Assembly (NCBI RefSeq): GCF_009718825.1
Contig: NZ_WNHB01000012.1
Coordinates: 42,794-106,793 of the forward strand
From: Terrilactibacillus tamarindi
GTDB taxonomy: Bacteria; Bacillota; Bacilli; Bacillales; Sporolactobacillaceae
Reading direction: 5' to 3'
Length of the DNA stretch: 64,000 nucleotides
Under the pieces are notes generated by a model. The model worked only from the letters and a program-made list of their open reading frames with translations. It was not told the DNA's origin and did no database searches. Within the stretch, counting starts at the first letter, position 1, and every line of letters starts with the position of its first letter. The translations under genes and the position numbers were made by a program. This document shows positions 25,516-33,420 of the stretch, in pieces.

Positions 25516-26451
25516 TTGATCAGTCAGTCTTTTCTACAACTTAATACGATTTTTATTAGTATTCTGATAGAAGCGATCCCATTCGTTGTGATTGGAGTCT
25601 TTATTTCTGCCTTTATTCAGATGTTTATCAGTGAAAAAATGATATCAAGAATTATTCCAAAAAATCGATACGCTTCGGTTGTAATGGGGACATGCATGGG
25701 GGCTTTATTTCCGGCGTGTGAATGTGGCATTGTTCCTATAACAGAACGTTTAGTTAAAAAACGTGTACCACTTCATTCAGCTATCGCCTTTATGCTTGCT
25801 GGCCCAATTATTAATCCGGTTGTTATCTTTGCCACCTATGTTGCCTTTGGAAACAGTTGGCAGATGGTTATCTATCGCTGTGGTCTCGCAATTGCAGTGT
25901 CTATTTTTGTAGGACTTATGGTATCTTTTATTTTTAAAGAGGATCAATTAAGAGACTTTATCGATCATAAGTTAAAGAAATATCGTGATCACCATGACCA
26001 TGACCATGACCATGAACACGGTCATGATCATCATCATCATTCAAAACCTACTATTCTAGCTAAAATTAAAGGAACATTTGATCACGCCGTTGATGAGTTT
26101 TTTTCAGTTGGAAAATATCTTGTATTTGGTGCTTTTATCGCATCTGCCATGCAGACTTATGTTAAAACAAGTACATTGTTAACGTTCGGAGATACAAAAG
26201 TTATGGCGATACTCGTGATGATTGTACTTGCATTTATTATGTCTCTTTGTTCCGAAGCTGACGCATTTGTTGCTTCATCATTTCGAGGGACGTTCGGACC
26301 AAGTGCATTATCGGCATTTCTTGTTTTTGGTGCAATGGTGGATATTAAAAATCTTATTATGATGTTAAGTACATTTAAAAAACGATTTGTTGTGACTTTA
26401 ATTTTTCTTATTACAGTAAGTGTGTTTGTAGGCGCTCTGTTTATCGCTTAA
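25516..26451 (+). CDS. UPF0718/DUF318 permease with His-rich loop (YcgR-like)
   Basis: A 311-residue membrane protein with about eight helices. Family signatures are PACECGIVPITERL and MLAGPIINPVVIF in the first half, and SLCSEADAFVA followed by VFGAMVDIKN in the second. A cytosolic loop of alternating His and Asp (from DHHDHDHDHEHGHD) looks like a metal-binding buffer. TTG at 25516 is taken as start since GGGGAG lies seven bases before it; the earlier TTG overlaps this site. It is followed 40 bp later by the DUF1980 partner, a pair conserved across Firmicutes (YcgR-YcgQ) and linked to metal homeostasis. Confidence 0.88.
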   Translation: MISQSFLQLNTIFISILIEAIPFVVIGVFISAFIQMFISEKMISRIIPKNRYASVVMGTCMGALFPACECGIVPITERLVKKRVPLHSAIAFMLAGPIINPVVIFATYVAFGNSWQMVIYRCGLAIAVSIFVGLMVSFIFKEDQLRDFIDHKLKKYRDHHDHDHDHEHGHDHHHHSKPTILAKIKGTFDHAVDEFFSVGKYLVFGAFIASAMQTYVKTSTLLTFGDTKVMAILVMIVLAFIMSLCSEADAFVASSFRGTFGPSALSAFLVFGAMVDIKNLIMMLSTFKKRFVVTLIFLITVSVFVGALFIA

Positions 26452-26491
26452 TCCGTTTACTTCGCGCATAATTTATTAAAGGGTGATGGAT

Positions 26492-27340
26492 ATGTTTCGC
26501 ATCATTATTTTATTTGGATTTACGTATCTTTTTTTACATCTTCACTTAACTGGAGATATCAGTCAATACATCAATATGAAATATTCTTATTTATCGTTTA
26601 CCATGATTTTTGTATTAGGTTTTCTTACGGTCTATCAAATTATAAAATGGAATAACGAAGGAAATCATAAGCATGAGCATCACCATGATATAGATTGTGG
26701 TCATGATCACTCCAACGATGAAAATACATGGTACAAGAAGGTCGTTGTCTATGGTTTGTTGTTATTCCCACTTGTGACAGGGATTTTTCTACCAATCGCG
26801 ACATTGGATTCAAATATAGTCAAAGCTAAAGGCTTTCACTTTGCGGAAATTGATAATGACAAAGACCAATACGCAAATCATCAAATCTTGCGTCCGAATA
26901 CGAGTTTATACTATGGTAGTGACGAGTACAGAAAAATGTTGGCGTCTGATTTGAAAAAATATAGTGCTAAAAATAGTCTATATTTAGATGATAGCAATTA
27001 CTTAAGAGCATTAGAAACCATTTATAACTACCCGGGTAATTTTACGAATAAGCAAGTATCGATTGAGGGATTTGTTTACCATGGGGATTCATTGAAGAAA
27101 AGTCAATTATTTTTATTCCGTTTTGGTATTATCCATTGTATTGCCGATGCAGGCGTTTTCGGAATGATGGTCGATTTTCCACAAGATGTTTCCTATAACG
27201 ATGATGAATGGATTAGAGCAGAAGGAACGCTTTCAACGATTTATTATCAACCGTTTAAACAAACGATTCCTTATTTAAAAGTGACGAAATGGCAAAAGGT
27301 AGATAAGCCTAAAAATCCTTATGCTTATCGTAAATATTGA
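26492..27340 (+). CDS. TIGR03943/DUF1980 family protein (YcgQ-like), partner of the permease
   Basis: A 282-residue protein with two N-terminal helices, a His-rich segment (HKHEHHHDIDCGHDHSN), a third helix, and a soluble extracytoplasmic C-terminal domain with NFTNKQVSIEGFVYH and HCIADAGVFGMMV, which resembles OB-fold DUF1980. ATG at 26492 is preferred: AAAGGG is eight bases upstream, and the earlier GTG/ATG codons overlap it. Both proteins of this operon carry histidine-rich stretches, which supports a shared divalent-metal role, probably zinc; this is an inference. Confidence 0.85.
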   Translation: MFRIIILFGFTYLFLHLHLTGDISQYINMKYSYLSFTMIFVLGFLTVYQIIKWNNEGNHKHEHHHDIDCGHDHSNDENTWYKKVVVYGLLLFPLVTGIFLPIATLDSNIVKAKGFHFAEIDNDKDQYANHQILRPNTSLYYGSDEYRKMLASDLKKYSAKNSLYLDDSNYLRALETIYNYPGNFTNKQVSIEGFVYHGDSLKKSQLFLFRFGIIHCIADAGVFGMMVDFPQDVSYNDDEWIRAEGTLSTIYYQPFKQTIPYLKVTKWQKVDKPKNPYAYRKY

Positions 27341-27345
27341 CTAAT

Positions 27346-27380
27346 AAAAAAGGCTCATGCTTTTCAGCATGAGCCTTTTT
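27346..27380. terminator. Bidirectional terminator between DUF1980 and bdhA genes
   Basis: AAAAAGGCTCATGCT / AGCATGAGCCTTTTT with a four-base loop, flanked by A and T runs. Confidence 0.92.
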
Positions 27381-27387
27381 AACGCAA

Positions 27388-28434
27388 TTAAGAATGTTTC
27401 GGTTCAACTAAAATTTTAACTTGACTTTTTTCTTTAATGAGAGCACCAAAGCCTTCTTCAACGAGGTCATCAAGTGCAATTTTTTTAGTTACTAATTTAT
27501 CTGCTGAAAAATATCCTTGTTCCATTAAAGAGAGAACAGCAGGGAAGACGTTTCGATAACCGATGATTCCTTTTACGGTCCGTTCTTTAATAACGATATC
27601 GTTTGGAAGGATTTCAGCTCCTTTTTCCCAAATAGAAACAATGACGGTTTCACCACCGATGCCAGTCGATTGAATGGCTTGGCGTAAAACGACAGGGACA
27701 CCCGTAACTTCAAAAGCTACATCAACCCCGCCATCTGTAAGTCTAGCAATCTCAGCGACAGTGTCATCGACCTTGCTTGGATCTACGACTATCGCACCTA
27801 ATTCTTCTGCCTTCGCTTGTCGTTCTGGTGAGAGTTCGACGGCATAAATCGGAGATACACCCGCTGCTTTAAGTGCTTCAATGACTAAAAGTCCGATTGG
27901 GCCACAACCGAATACGGCTGCTTTGTCGCCTGCTTTTATTTTACTTGAACGAACAGCATACAATGCAACAGCTGAAGGTTCTACTAACGCACCTTGTTCA
28001 AAGGAAACATGCTCAGGCAATTTGAAGACAAGTTCTTCATCTACGGAAACATATTCCGAAAAACCTCCGCCTCCACCAGCTAAACCAAGAAAGCCCATAT
28101 TTTTATCAAGATTATAAGCACCTTGGTGACCGTGAGTCGCAAAGATTGGTTCTACAGTTACACGATCGCCGATTTTAAAATTATTAACGCCTTCGCCTAC
28201 TTCAACGATTTCACCTGAAAATTCATGTCCAATTGTGACTGGAGCTACTTCATGTGTTAGAGGATGAGGTTCACCTACAGGAATAAAGATTGGGCCACCT
28301 AAATATTCGTGTAGATCGCTCCCGCATATACCACACCATTTTATTTGGATTTTTACTTTTCCTGGTGCTACTTTTGGTTCTTCGATGTCTTCGATTCGAA
28401 TGTCTTTTTGGTTATGCCATCTTGCAGCTTTCAT
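27388..28434 (-). CDS. bdhA: (R,R)-2,3-butanediol dehydrogenase, zinc-dependent MDR family
   Basis: A 348-residue medium-chain dehydrogenase. The catalytic zinc ligands are in WCGICGSDLHEY and TIGHEFSGE, and the NAD-binding motif in AAVFGCGPIGLL. The N-terminal KAARWHNQKDIRIEDIEEP and the GGPIFIP region are typical of Bacillus BdhA/YdjL. It interconverts acetoin and 2,3-butanediol in overflow metabolism. The structural zinc cysteine cluster seems reduced, as in BdhA. TAGGAG site before the ATG. A cre-like site and another palindrome lie upstream. Confidence 0.92.
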   Translation of the reverse strand: MKAARWHNQKDIRIEDIEEPKVAPGKVKIQIKWCGICGSDLHEYLGGPIFIPVGEPHPLTHEVAPVTIGHEFSGEIVEVGEGVNNFKIGDRVTVEPIFATHGHQGAYNLDKNMGFLGLAGGGGGFSEYVSVDEELVFKLPEHVSFEQGALVEPSAVALYAVRSSKIKAGDKAAVFGCGPIGLLVIEALKAAGVSPIYAVELSPERQAKAEELGAIVVDPSKVDDTVAEIARLTDGGVDVAFEVTGVPVVLRQAIQSTGIGGETVIVSIWEKGAEILPNDIVIKERTVKGIIGYRNVFPAVLSLMEQGYFSADKLVTKKIALDDLVEEGFGALIKEKSQVKILVEPKHS

Positions 28435-28547
28435 ACCTAATCACTCCTATGATGTTTTTGAGAGCGTGTTTACACATGAAAAGCAAATTCACAAAGTTGT
28501 CACATTTATAGATGGGCCAAGTCATAATTCGATATATAATAGTGTTA

Positions 28548-28567
28548 AGGATATTTCCCGATATCCT
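28548..28567. promoter_or_regulatory. Hairpin upstream of bdhA
   Basis: AGGATAT-TTCCCG-ATATCCT inverted repeat, 114 bp upstream of the bdhA start. Role unknown. Confidence 0.3.
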
Positions 28568-28606
28568 ATAACCATATGGAGGGCACACATAGTTACACCC
28601 TCATAA

Positions 28607-28625
28607 GTGGTATAGCGCTAACCAC
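28607..28625. promoter_or_regulatory. Candidate operator palindrome upstream of bdhA
   Basis: GTGGTATAGCGCTAACCAC is a 19-bp near-perfect palindrome in the otherwise empty 28435-28888 interval. It could be the site of an acetoin/butanediol regulator; no known consensus fits. Confidence 0.4.
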
Positions 28626-28674
28626 ACCATTTTTAAAATGTTGAAAATCTTAAGAGACTATAAATGACAAATGC

Positions 28675-28688
28675 AGTAAGCGCTTACA
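28675..28688 (-). promoter_or_regulatory. CcpA cre-like site upstream of bdhA
   Basis: On the minus strand TGTAAGCGCTTACT, one base from the ideal cre palindrome, with the central CG intact. A weaker relative without the CG occurs at 28841-28854 (TGTAAGCCCTTACT). Confidence 0.55.
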
Positions 28689-28888
28689 CAACGCACTTTA
28701 AGTAATAAGTATGACAAATCAAGCCCTTTTACAATGCACGTTAATGCTTTTCATTTTGTAAACATTTCCTAGCTCTATTACATATTATAACTCTATTTTA
28801 TTTTTATGAACATCAATTTGCTTTAAAAATTTAAATTAAATGTAAGCCCTTACTTTTTAGAACTGGATCCCTGATTGAGGTTTAGTCA

Positions 28889-28919
28889 TGTCACAACAGG
28901 GTATAATATCCCCGTGACA
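28889..28919 (+). promoter_or_regulatory. Dyad around the -10 region of the PfpI-family gene
   Basis: TGTCAC and GTGACA flank GGGTATAATATCCC, which is itself nearly palindromic and includes a TATAAT -10 box. A regulator binding here would cover the promoter. Confidence 0.45.
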
Positions 28920-28942
28920 AATTCTAAGGAGGGTTTTATTTC

Positions 28943-29458
28943 ATGGGGAAAAAAATAGCAGTGCCTTTAACCAATGAATTTGAAGACTCAGAATTCACAG
29001 AACCTGCGAAAGCATATAAAGAGGCAGGACATGAAGTTGTTGTCATTGAAAATCAAAAAGGGGCCACGATCACGGGTAAACATGGTACAAAAGTTCAAGT
29101 TGATCTGTCCATAGATGAAGCAAAACCAGAAGACTTCGATGCTTTATTTATACCAGGCGGATTTTCACCTGATATCTTGAGGGCCGATGATCGTTTTGTT
29201 GCCTTTGCAAAAGCTTTCATGGACGATATGAAACCGGTATTTGCCATTTGCCATGGACCACAATTGCTCATTACAGCAGAAACTCTTAAAGGCAGAGATG
29301 CGACAGGCTATAAATCAATTGTAGTTGATTTGAAAAATGCTGGAGCTAATTTCCATGACACCGAAGTATTTGTATGTAAAAACCAACTCGTCACGAGCCG
29401 CACACCTGACGATATCCCAGCGTTCAATCGAGAAAGTCTCAAATTATTAGGTGCGTAA
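28943..29458 (+). CDS. DJ-1/PfpI family protein (YraA/YfkM-like)
   Basis: A 171-residue class I glutamine amidotransferase-like protein of normal PfpI length. It has the acidic residue in TNEFEDSEFTEP and the nucleophile elbow AICHGPQLL, with catalytic Cys followed by His. B. subtilis YraA and YfkM are close in pattern and act as aldehyde/thiol-stress proteins, with proposed deglycase or repair activity. Good AAGGAGG site. A dyad surrounds its -10 box, suggesting stress-dependent control. Confidence 0.9.
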   Translation: MGKKIAVPLTNEFEDSEFTEPAKAYKEAGHEVVVIENQKGATITGKHGTKVQVDLSIDEAKPEDFDALFIPGGFSPDILRADDRFVAFAKAFMDDMKPVFAICHGPQLLITAETLKGRDATGYKSIVVDLKNAGANFHDTEVFVCKNQLVTSRTPDDIPAFNRESLKLLGA

Positions 29459-29460
29459 AT

Positions 29461-29503
29461 AAAAAACTCCGAATGTGGGAACGGCCCCACGTTCGGAGTT
29501 TTG
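29461..29503. terminator. Bidirectional terminator after PfpI gene
   Basis: AAAACTCCGAATGTGGG / CCCACGTTCGGAGTTTT, with A runs and T runs on the two sides, serving both convergent genes. Confidence 0.85.
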
Positions 29504-29508
29504 TGTAA

Positions 29509-30270
29509 TTAGACAGAAAGTAAAGTATGGATTAATTCTTGATTTGCCACTTGATTTTTTCTGATAGCATGTCGGGAGGTAGATCGATAGGATTGCCCAT
29601 CTGGATCTTTCCATTCACCGCAAATATCTGCACCTAGGCATGTTTTATGGTGAAGTAGATATGTAATTAATTTTTCAGCTTCTTCTAATTGTAACGTGCC
29701 TTGATCCCAATTTGTTTGAACAATGTCAGGTGAAAAAATATCTTTATCAATACTAAGGTAGATATGCTCTGTTAAAATGGACTTTTCAAGGGTTTGAAGT
29801 TGATTCGATGTAAAATTTGGAAATATTTTGACTTTGTGTTTGATTGTTTTAGAAAGGTATCTCGGCAAGGCTGTATGTGAACCTACAATGATCACTTGTT
29901 TTAAATTTGGGATTAGCCGAAGGGCATGATAAACCCAAGATCCGCAAGATAAAAGATCGGGCACGGAACCAGGTTCGATGTCTGTATGGTGGTCCATAAG
30001 AATGAGTGTAAAAGGTTTTTTTATATCAGACATTAAGGCTAAAGATACATAATGATAATTGCCGCTGCCAATTAATGTGATGCCCCGATGGTCATTTTGT
30101 TTAAGTATCTGTTCAATTTTCATTAAAGAATCATGTTCACAGAATAGATTGGTTTGTTTTATGGTAGTTAGGTTTAACCAACGATGAGGAAAAGTTTGTA
30201 GTAATTCTTTTTGTTGTTGGTAGCATTCATCAAAATTTAAAATGGTAATCTTTTGACTAAATAAAGCCAT
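29509..30270 (-). CDS. Arginase/agmatinase-fold protein of unknown substrate
   Basis: A 253-residue ureohydrolase-like protein. Metal-binding motifs are partly visible: MDHHTDIEPG (the DAHxD-type motif) and LSIDKDIFSPD (the SxDxDxxDP-type motif with differences), while the usual GGxH motif is represented only by GSGNYHY. It is therefore a divergent member; whether it binds two metals or hydrolyses a guanidino compound is unclear. ATG at 30270 follows GAAAGG; a TTG 18 bases upstream overlaps this site. It stands alone next to the thiamine locus. Confidence 0.8.
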   Translation of the reverse strand: MALFSQKITILNFDECYQQQKELLQTFPHRWLNLTTIKQTNLFCEHDSLMKIEQILKQNDHRGITLIGSGNYHYVSLALMSDIKKPFTLILMDHHTDIEPGSVPDLLSCGSWVYHALRLIPNLKQVIIVGSHTALPRYLSKTIKHKVKIFPNFTSNQLQTLEKSILTEHIYLSIDKDIFSPDIVQTNWDQGTLQLEEAEKLITYLLHHKTCLGADICGEWKDPDGQSYRSTSRHAIRKNQVANQELIHTLLSV

Positions 30271-30422
30271 ATGATCAAGACCTTTCAAAAAATGATATAA
30301 TAGCTATGAAGTTATCAATATAGTTCTAGTTTATTCTTTTCCTTTTGAATGTCAAAAAAATAAGATTGATATTTCGTCATTTATGTGTTAGTTTGATAGT
30401 AAAATTTAATCTATTTAGCAAT

Positions 30423-30503
30423 AGGGGAGCTGGTCGCCCAGCTGAGAGTAAGACCTAAGTCTTTGACCCTTGACCTGATCTGGATTATGCCAGCGTAGGG
30501 AAC
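30423..30503 (+). ncRNA. TPP riboswitch (THI box)
   Basis: Canonical blocks: GGGGAGCTGG at the start, CAGCTGAGAGTAAGACC, GACCCTTGACCTGATCTGG and TGCCAGCGTAGGGAACT. It precedes thiW by about 125 bp, with an intrinsic terminator between. TPP should repress the downstream thiamine salvage operon. Confidence 0.98.
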
Positions 30504-30557
30504 TTGCGATCAAATCGATGATTTATATATGATGATGTGTTTTACATATGTAATCGA

Positions 30558-30589
30558 AAGCGCAATCCTACATTGGAATGCGTTTTTTT
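30558..30589 (+). terminator. Riboswitch-controlled terminator before thiW
   Basis: CGCAATCC / GGAATGCG stem with one mismatch, followed by T7, between the TPP aptamer and the thiW start. Confidence 0.75.
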
Positions 30590-30627
30590 GTTGGTTAATT
30601 ACAGGTTGTGAAAAGGAGAAGAGTTAC

Positions 30628-31134
30628 ATGTCAACGATTCAGAAATTGTGTTATTCTGCGATTTTAATCGCTTTTGGTGTCGTCACGAGTCAGTTAATTT
30701 ACGTCCCCGTCGGTTTTGCAAAGGCTTTCCCAGTTCAGCATATCGTTAATGTTCTTTCAGCTATTATTCTTGGTCCTGGATATGCTGTCCTGAATGCCTT
30801 TTGTATTTCACTTATCCGCAATATCTTTGGCGGCGGAACCTTGTTTGCCTTTCCAGGCAGCATGATTGGCGCTTTTTTTGCCGGTATGATTTATCTTAAA
30901 ACGAAAAAGTATTGGCTAAGTGCTGTAGGTGAGGTATTTGGAACCGGAATATTAGGGGCACTTGCTTCGTTTCCAATCGCTAAATTCATCTATGGTCAAC
31001 AAGTTGTTGCGACCTTTTACATTGTGCCATTCTTAGTTAGTACGAGTATTGGTAGTCTTATAGCCTATGTCATGATCAAACTGTTATCAACGAATCCATC
31101 ATTCACACGAATCATAGGAGGGAAGAAAAAATGA
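30628..31134 (+). CDS. thiW: Energy-coupling factor S component ThiW (thiazole transporter)
   Basis: A 168-residue integral membrane protein with five or six helices, opening QKLCYSAILIAFGVVTSQLI and containing AFPVQHIVNVLSAIILGPGY and FPGSMIGAFFAGMIY, the ThiW pattern. It would bring in the thiazole precursor hydroxyethylthiazole through a shared ECF AT module encoded elsewhere. ATG at 30628 follows AAAAGGAGAAG; upstream in-frame ATGs lie inside the riboswitch terminator. The stop overlaps thiD by four bases. Confidence 0.92.
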   Translation: MSTIQKLCYSAILIAFGVVTSQLIYVPVGFAKAFPVQHIVNVLSAIILGPGYAVLNAFCISLIRNIFGGGTLFAFPGSMIGAFFAGMIYLKTKKYWLSAVGEVFGTGILGALASFPIAKFIYGQQVVATFYIVPFLVSTSIGSLIAYVMIKLLSTNPSFTRIIGGKKK

Positions 31135-31922
31135 AAACGGCATTGACGATAGCTGGTTCCGACTCAAGCGGTGGAGCAGGTATTCAAGCTGATTTAAAAA
31201 CATTTTCCGCTCATGGCGTCTATGGAATGAGTGTGATTGTTTCAATTACCGCGCAAAATACACAAAAGGTCGAAGAGGTTGAGGATTTATCTCCTAGAAT
31301 TATTGGAGCCCAACTGGATGCTGTATTTTCTGATATAACGGTAGATGCAGTGAAAATTGGTATGGTTTCCAACCCGGAAGCGATTAGAGTCATTGCTGAA
31401 AAACTGATTCAATATAAACCAAAGTTTATCGTCTTAGATCCTGTCATGGTTTCAAAAAGCGGATATGATCTTCTTCAACCTGAAGCCAAAAATGTTTTAA
31501 TTGAAAAACTGTTGCCGCTTGCCACGATTGTTACACCCAATTTATTTGAGGCAGAACGCTTGATCAATAATGGAGAGATCACAACGATCGAGGGAATGAA
31601 AGAAGCAGCAAAACAAATCTATGCATTAGGACCCCAAGCCGTTCTTGTAAAAGGTGGACACTTAGAAGGCGATGCGGTAGATGTTTTTTACGACGGAAAG
31701 CAATTTGAAACGTTTGAAGAAGAAAGAATTGAAACGAAGAATACACACGGGACAGGATGTACACTTTCTTCGGCCATTGCAAGTCATTTGGCAAAAGGAG
31801 AAGCTTTAGAGGAAGCAATAGAAGGAGCTAAGACATATATCCAAGGCGCCATTCGTCATAGTCTGTCTATCGGCCATGGATCAGGACCAACCAACCACTT
31901 TTTTCAATGGTTTAAAAATTAA
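31131..31922 (+). CDS. thiD: Hydroxymethylpyrimidine/phosphomethylpyrimidine kinase ThiD
   Basis: A 263-residue ribokinase-fold kinase starting ALTIAGSDSSGGAGIQADLK, the HMP-kinase hallmark, with VLDPVMVSKSG and the catalytic NTHGTGCTLSSAIA. It phosphorylates HMP to HMP-PP for thiamine synthesis. Its ATG overlaps the thiW stop (ATGA), so translation is coupled. Second gene of the TPP-controlled operon. Confidence 0.96.
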   Translation: MKTALTIAGSDSSGGAGIQADLKTFSAHGVYGMSVIVSITAQNTQKVEEVEDLSPRIIGAQLDAVFSDITVDAVKIGMVSNPEAIRVIAEKLIQYKPKFIVLDPVMVSKSGYDLLQPEAKNVLIEKLLPLATIVTPNLFEAERLINNGEITTIEGMKEAAKQIYALGPQAVLVKGGHLEGDAVDVFYDGKQFETFEEERIETKNTHGTGCTLSSAIASHLAKGEALEEAIEGAKTYIQGAIRHSLSIGHGSGPTNHFFQWFKN

Positions 31923-31940
31923 TAACTGGAGATGAGTAAC

Positions 31941-32747
31941 ATGACACTAAATTTGTTTCAACATTATTCCAAAATTCAGGAAATACATCCACTTGTGCAT
32001 CATATTACGAATACCGTAACCATTAATGATTGTGCGAATGCTACACTGGCTTTAGGCGGAAGACCGGTTATGGCAGATAGCCCAAAAGAAACCGCTGAAA
32101 TGGCCAAAAATGCGTCCTCTTTGGTTATTAATATCGGGACATTAACAGAAGATGCTATTCTAGCTATGAAAGAAGCAGGAAGATCCGCCAATCACCATGG
32201 TGTTCCAGTTATCTTTGATCCAGTCGGAATTGGGGCGACCGCTTTTCGAAAGGAAACAGGATTTGATTTATTAGATGCCATTCATCCTTCCATTATTTGT
32301 GGTAACATGTCTGAGATGAAGACACTTGCAGGACTTGAATCGAAAAGTCGTGGAGTGGATTCTGGTGATTCGATGGATGACGCTGATAGACTCGCTAAAG
32401 AACTTGCTAAGAAGTATGAAACCGTGATGGCGATTACGGGACCTATTGATGTTGTTTCAGATGGAGAGAGAACGGTGAAATTGAAGAATGGTCACGAGCG
32501 TCTCGCTGATGTTACAGGTACGGGATGTATGACTAACTCACTAATAGCCACCTATGCAGGTGCCGGAAATACCCCGTTTGAATCAGCTATTCTAGGTATC
32601 CTAACCATGGGTATTTGCGGAGAAAAAGCGAACGAATGGTCAAGTAAAGTTAATGAAGGCATAGGAACGTTTAAAGTAAGACTATTTGATGCTTTTTCAT
32701 TGCTATCAGAAGAGGATTTCTCAAGAAGTGTGATCGAATATGTCTAG
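31941..32747 (+). CDS. thiM: Hydroxyethylthiazole kinase ThiM
   Basis: A 268-residue ThiM with PLVHHITNTVTINDCANATL, LGGRPVMADSP, VIFDPVGIGAT and DVTGTGCMTNSLIA. It phosphorylates salvaged thiazole. ATG at 31941 is preferred over an ATG nine bases earlier that abuts CTGGAG. The gene overlaps thiE by eight bases. Confidence 0.96.
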   Translation: MTLNLFQHYSKIQEIHPLVHHITNTVTINDCANATLALGGRPVMADSPKETAEMAKNASSLVINIGTLTEDAILAMKEAGRSANHHGVPVIFDPVGIGATAFRKETGFDLLDAIHPSIICGNMSEMKTLAGLESKSRGVDSGDSMDDADRLAKELAKKYETVMAITGPIDVVSDGERTVKLKNGHERLADVTGTGCMTNSLIATYAGAGNTPFESAILGILTMGICGEKANEWSSKVNEGIGTFKVRLFDAFSLLSEEDFSRSVIEYV

Positions 32748-33381
32748 TTTAAACGTTGACTATCGGTTGTATTTGGTTACAGAAGCATATCACCCAGATC
32801 AAGATGATGAGTATTTCCGTAAAGTCGAGTCTGCCCTTAGGGGCGGGGTCACACTGCTTCAATTTCGCGAGAAAAAAGCTTCGTCTAAAATATTGTATGA
32901 TGTCGCTAAGCGGTTAAAACAGCTTGCTCAGCAATATGAAGTTCCTTTTATAGTGAATGACCGGGTAGATGTGGCGCTTGCCGTTGATGCGGACGGTGTA
33001 CATATTGGACAAGATGATCTGCCTGCTGATTTTGTTAGAGAATTGATTGGACACGATAAAATTTTAGGTGTTTCAGCTGCAACGATTGATGAAGCGGTAA
33101 AAGCTGAGCGTGATGGCGCAGATTATATTGGGGTTGGAGCTGTATTTCCAACTTCCTCGAAGTCCGATGCGACAGTCATTACATCCGAGATGTTTCAAGC
33201 GATTCGAGAGCGAGTGGACTTACCCATGGTCGCGATTGGAGGGATCACCAGCGATAATGTAAAAGACTTAAAAACGTTCAATATTGACGGCATTGCGGTT
33301 ATTTCAGCGATCTTAAATCAAAAAGACTGTGAACAGGCTGCTAGACGTCTGTTGGAAGTTCAAATTAAATCTGAACACTAA
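32740..33381 (+). CDS. thiE: Thiamine-phosphate synthase ThiE
   Basis: A 213-residue TIM barrel with RLYLVTEAYH, LLQFREKKAS, FIVNDRVDVALAVDADGVHI and GADYIGVGAVFPTSSK, followed by MVAIGGITSDNV. It joins HMP-PP and thiazole phosphate to thiamine phosphate. ATG at 32740 lies inside the end of thiM, a normal coupled arrangement. Last gene of the operon; together thiW-D-M-E form a salvage pathway without de novo genes in view. Confidence 0.96.
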   Translation: MSSLNVDYRLYLVTEAYHPDQDDEYFRKVESALRGGVTLLQFREKKASSKILYDVAKRLKQLAQQYEVPFIVNDRVDVALAVDADGVHIGQDDLPADFVRELIGHDKILGVSAATIDEAVKAERDGADYIGVGAVFPTSSKSDATVITSEMFQAIRERVDLPMVAIGGITSDNVKDLKTFNIDGIAVISAILNQKDCEQAARRLLEVQIKSEH

Positions 33382-33383
33382 TG

Positions 33384-33420
33384 AAAAAAAGAGGCAGTTC
33401 ATAATGAACTGTCTCTTTTT
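33384..33420. terminator. Bidirectional terminator after thiE
   Basis: AAAAAGAGGCAGTTCA / TGAACTGTCTCTTTTT with a three-base loop. The opposing methyltransferase gene ends inside it. Confidence 0.9.
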
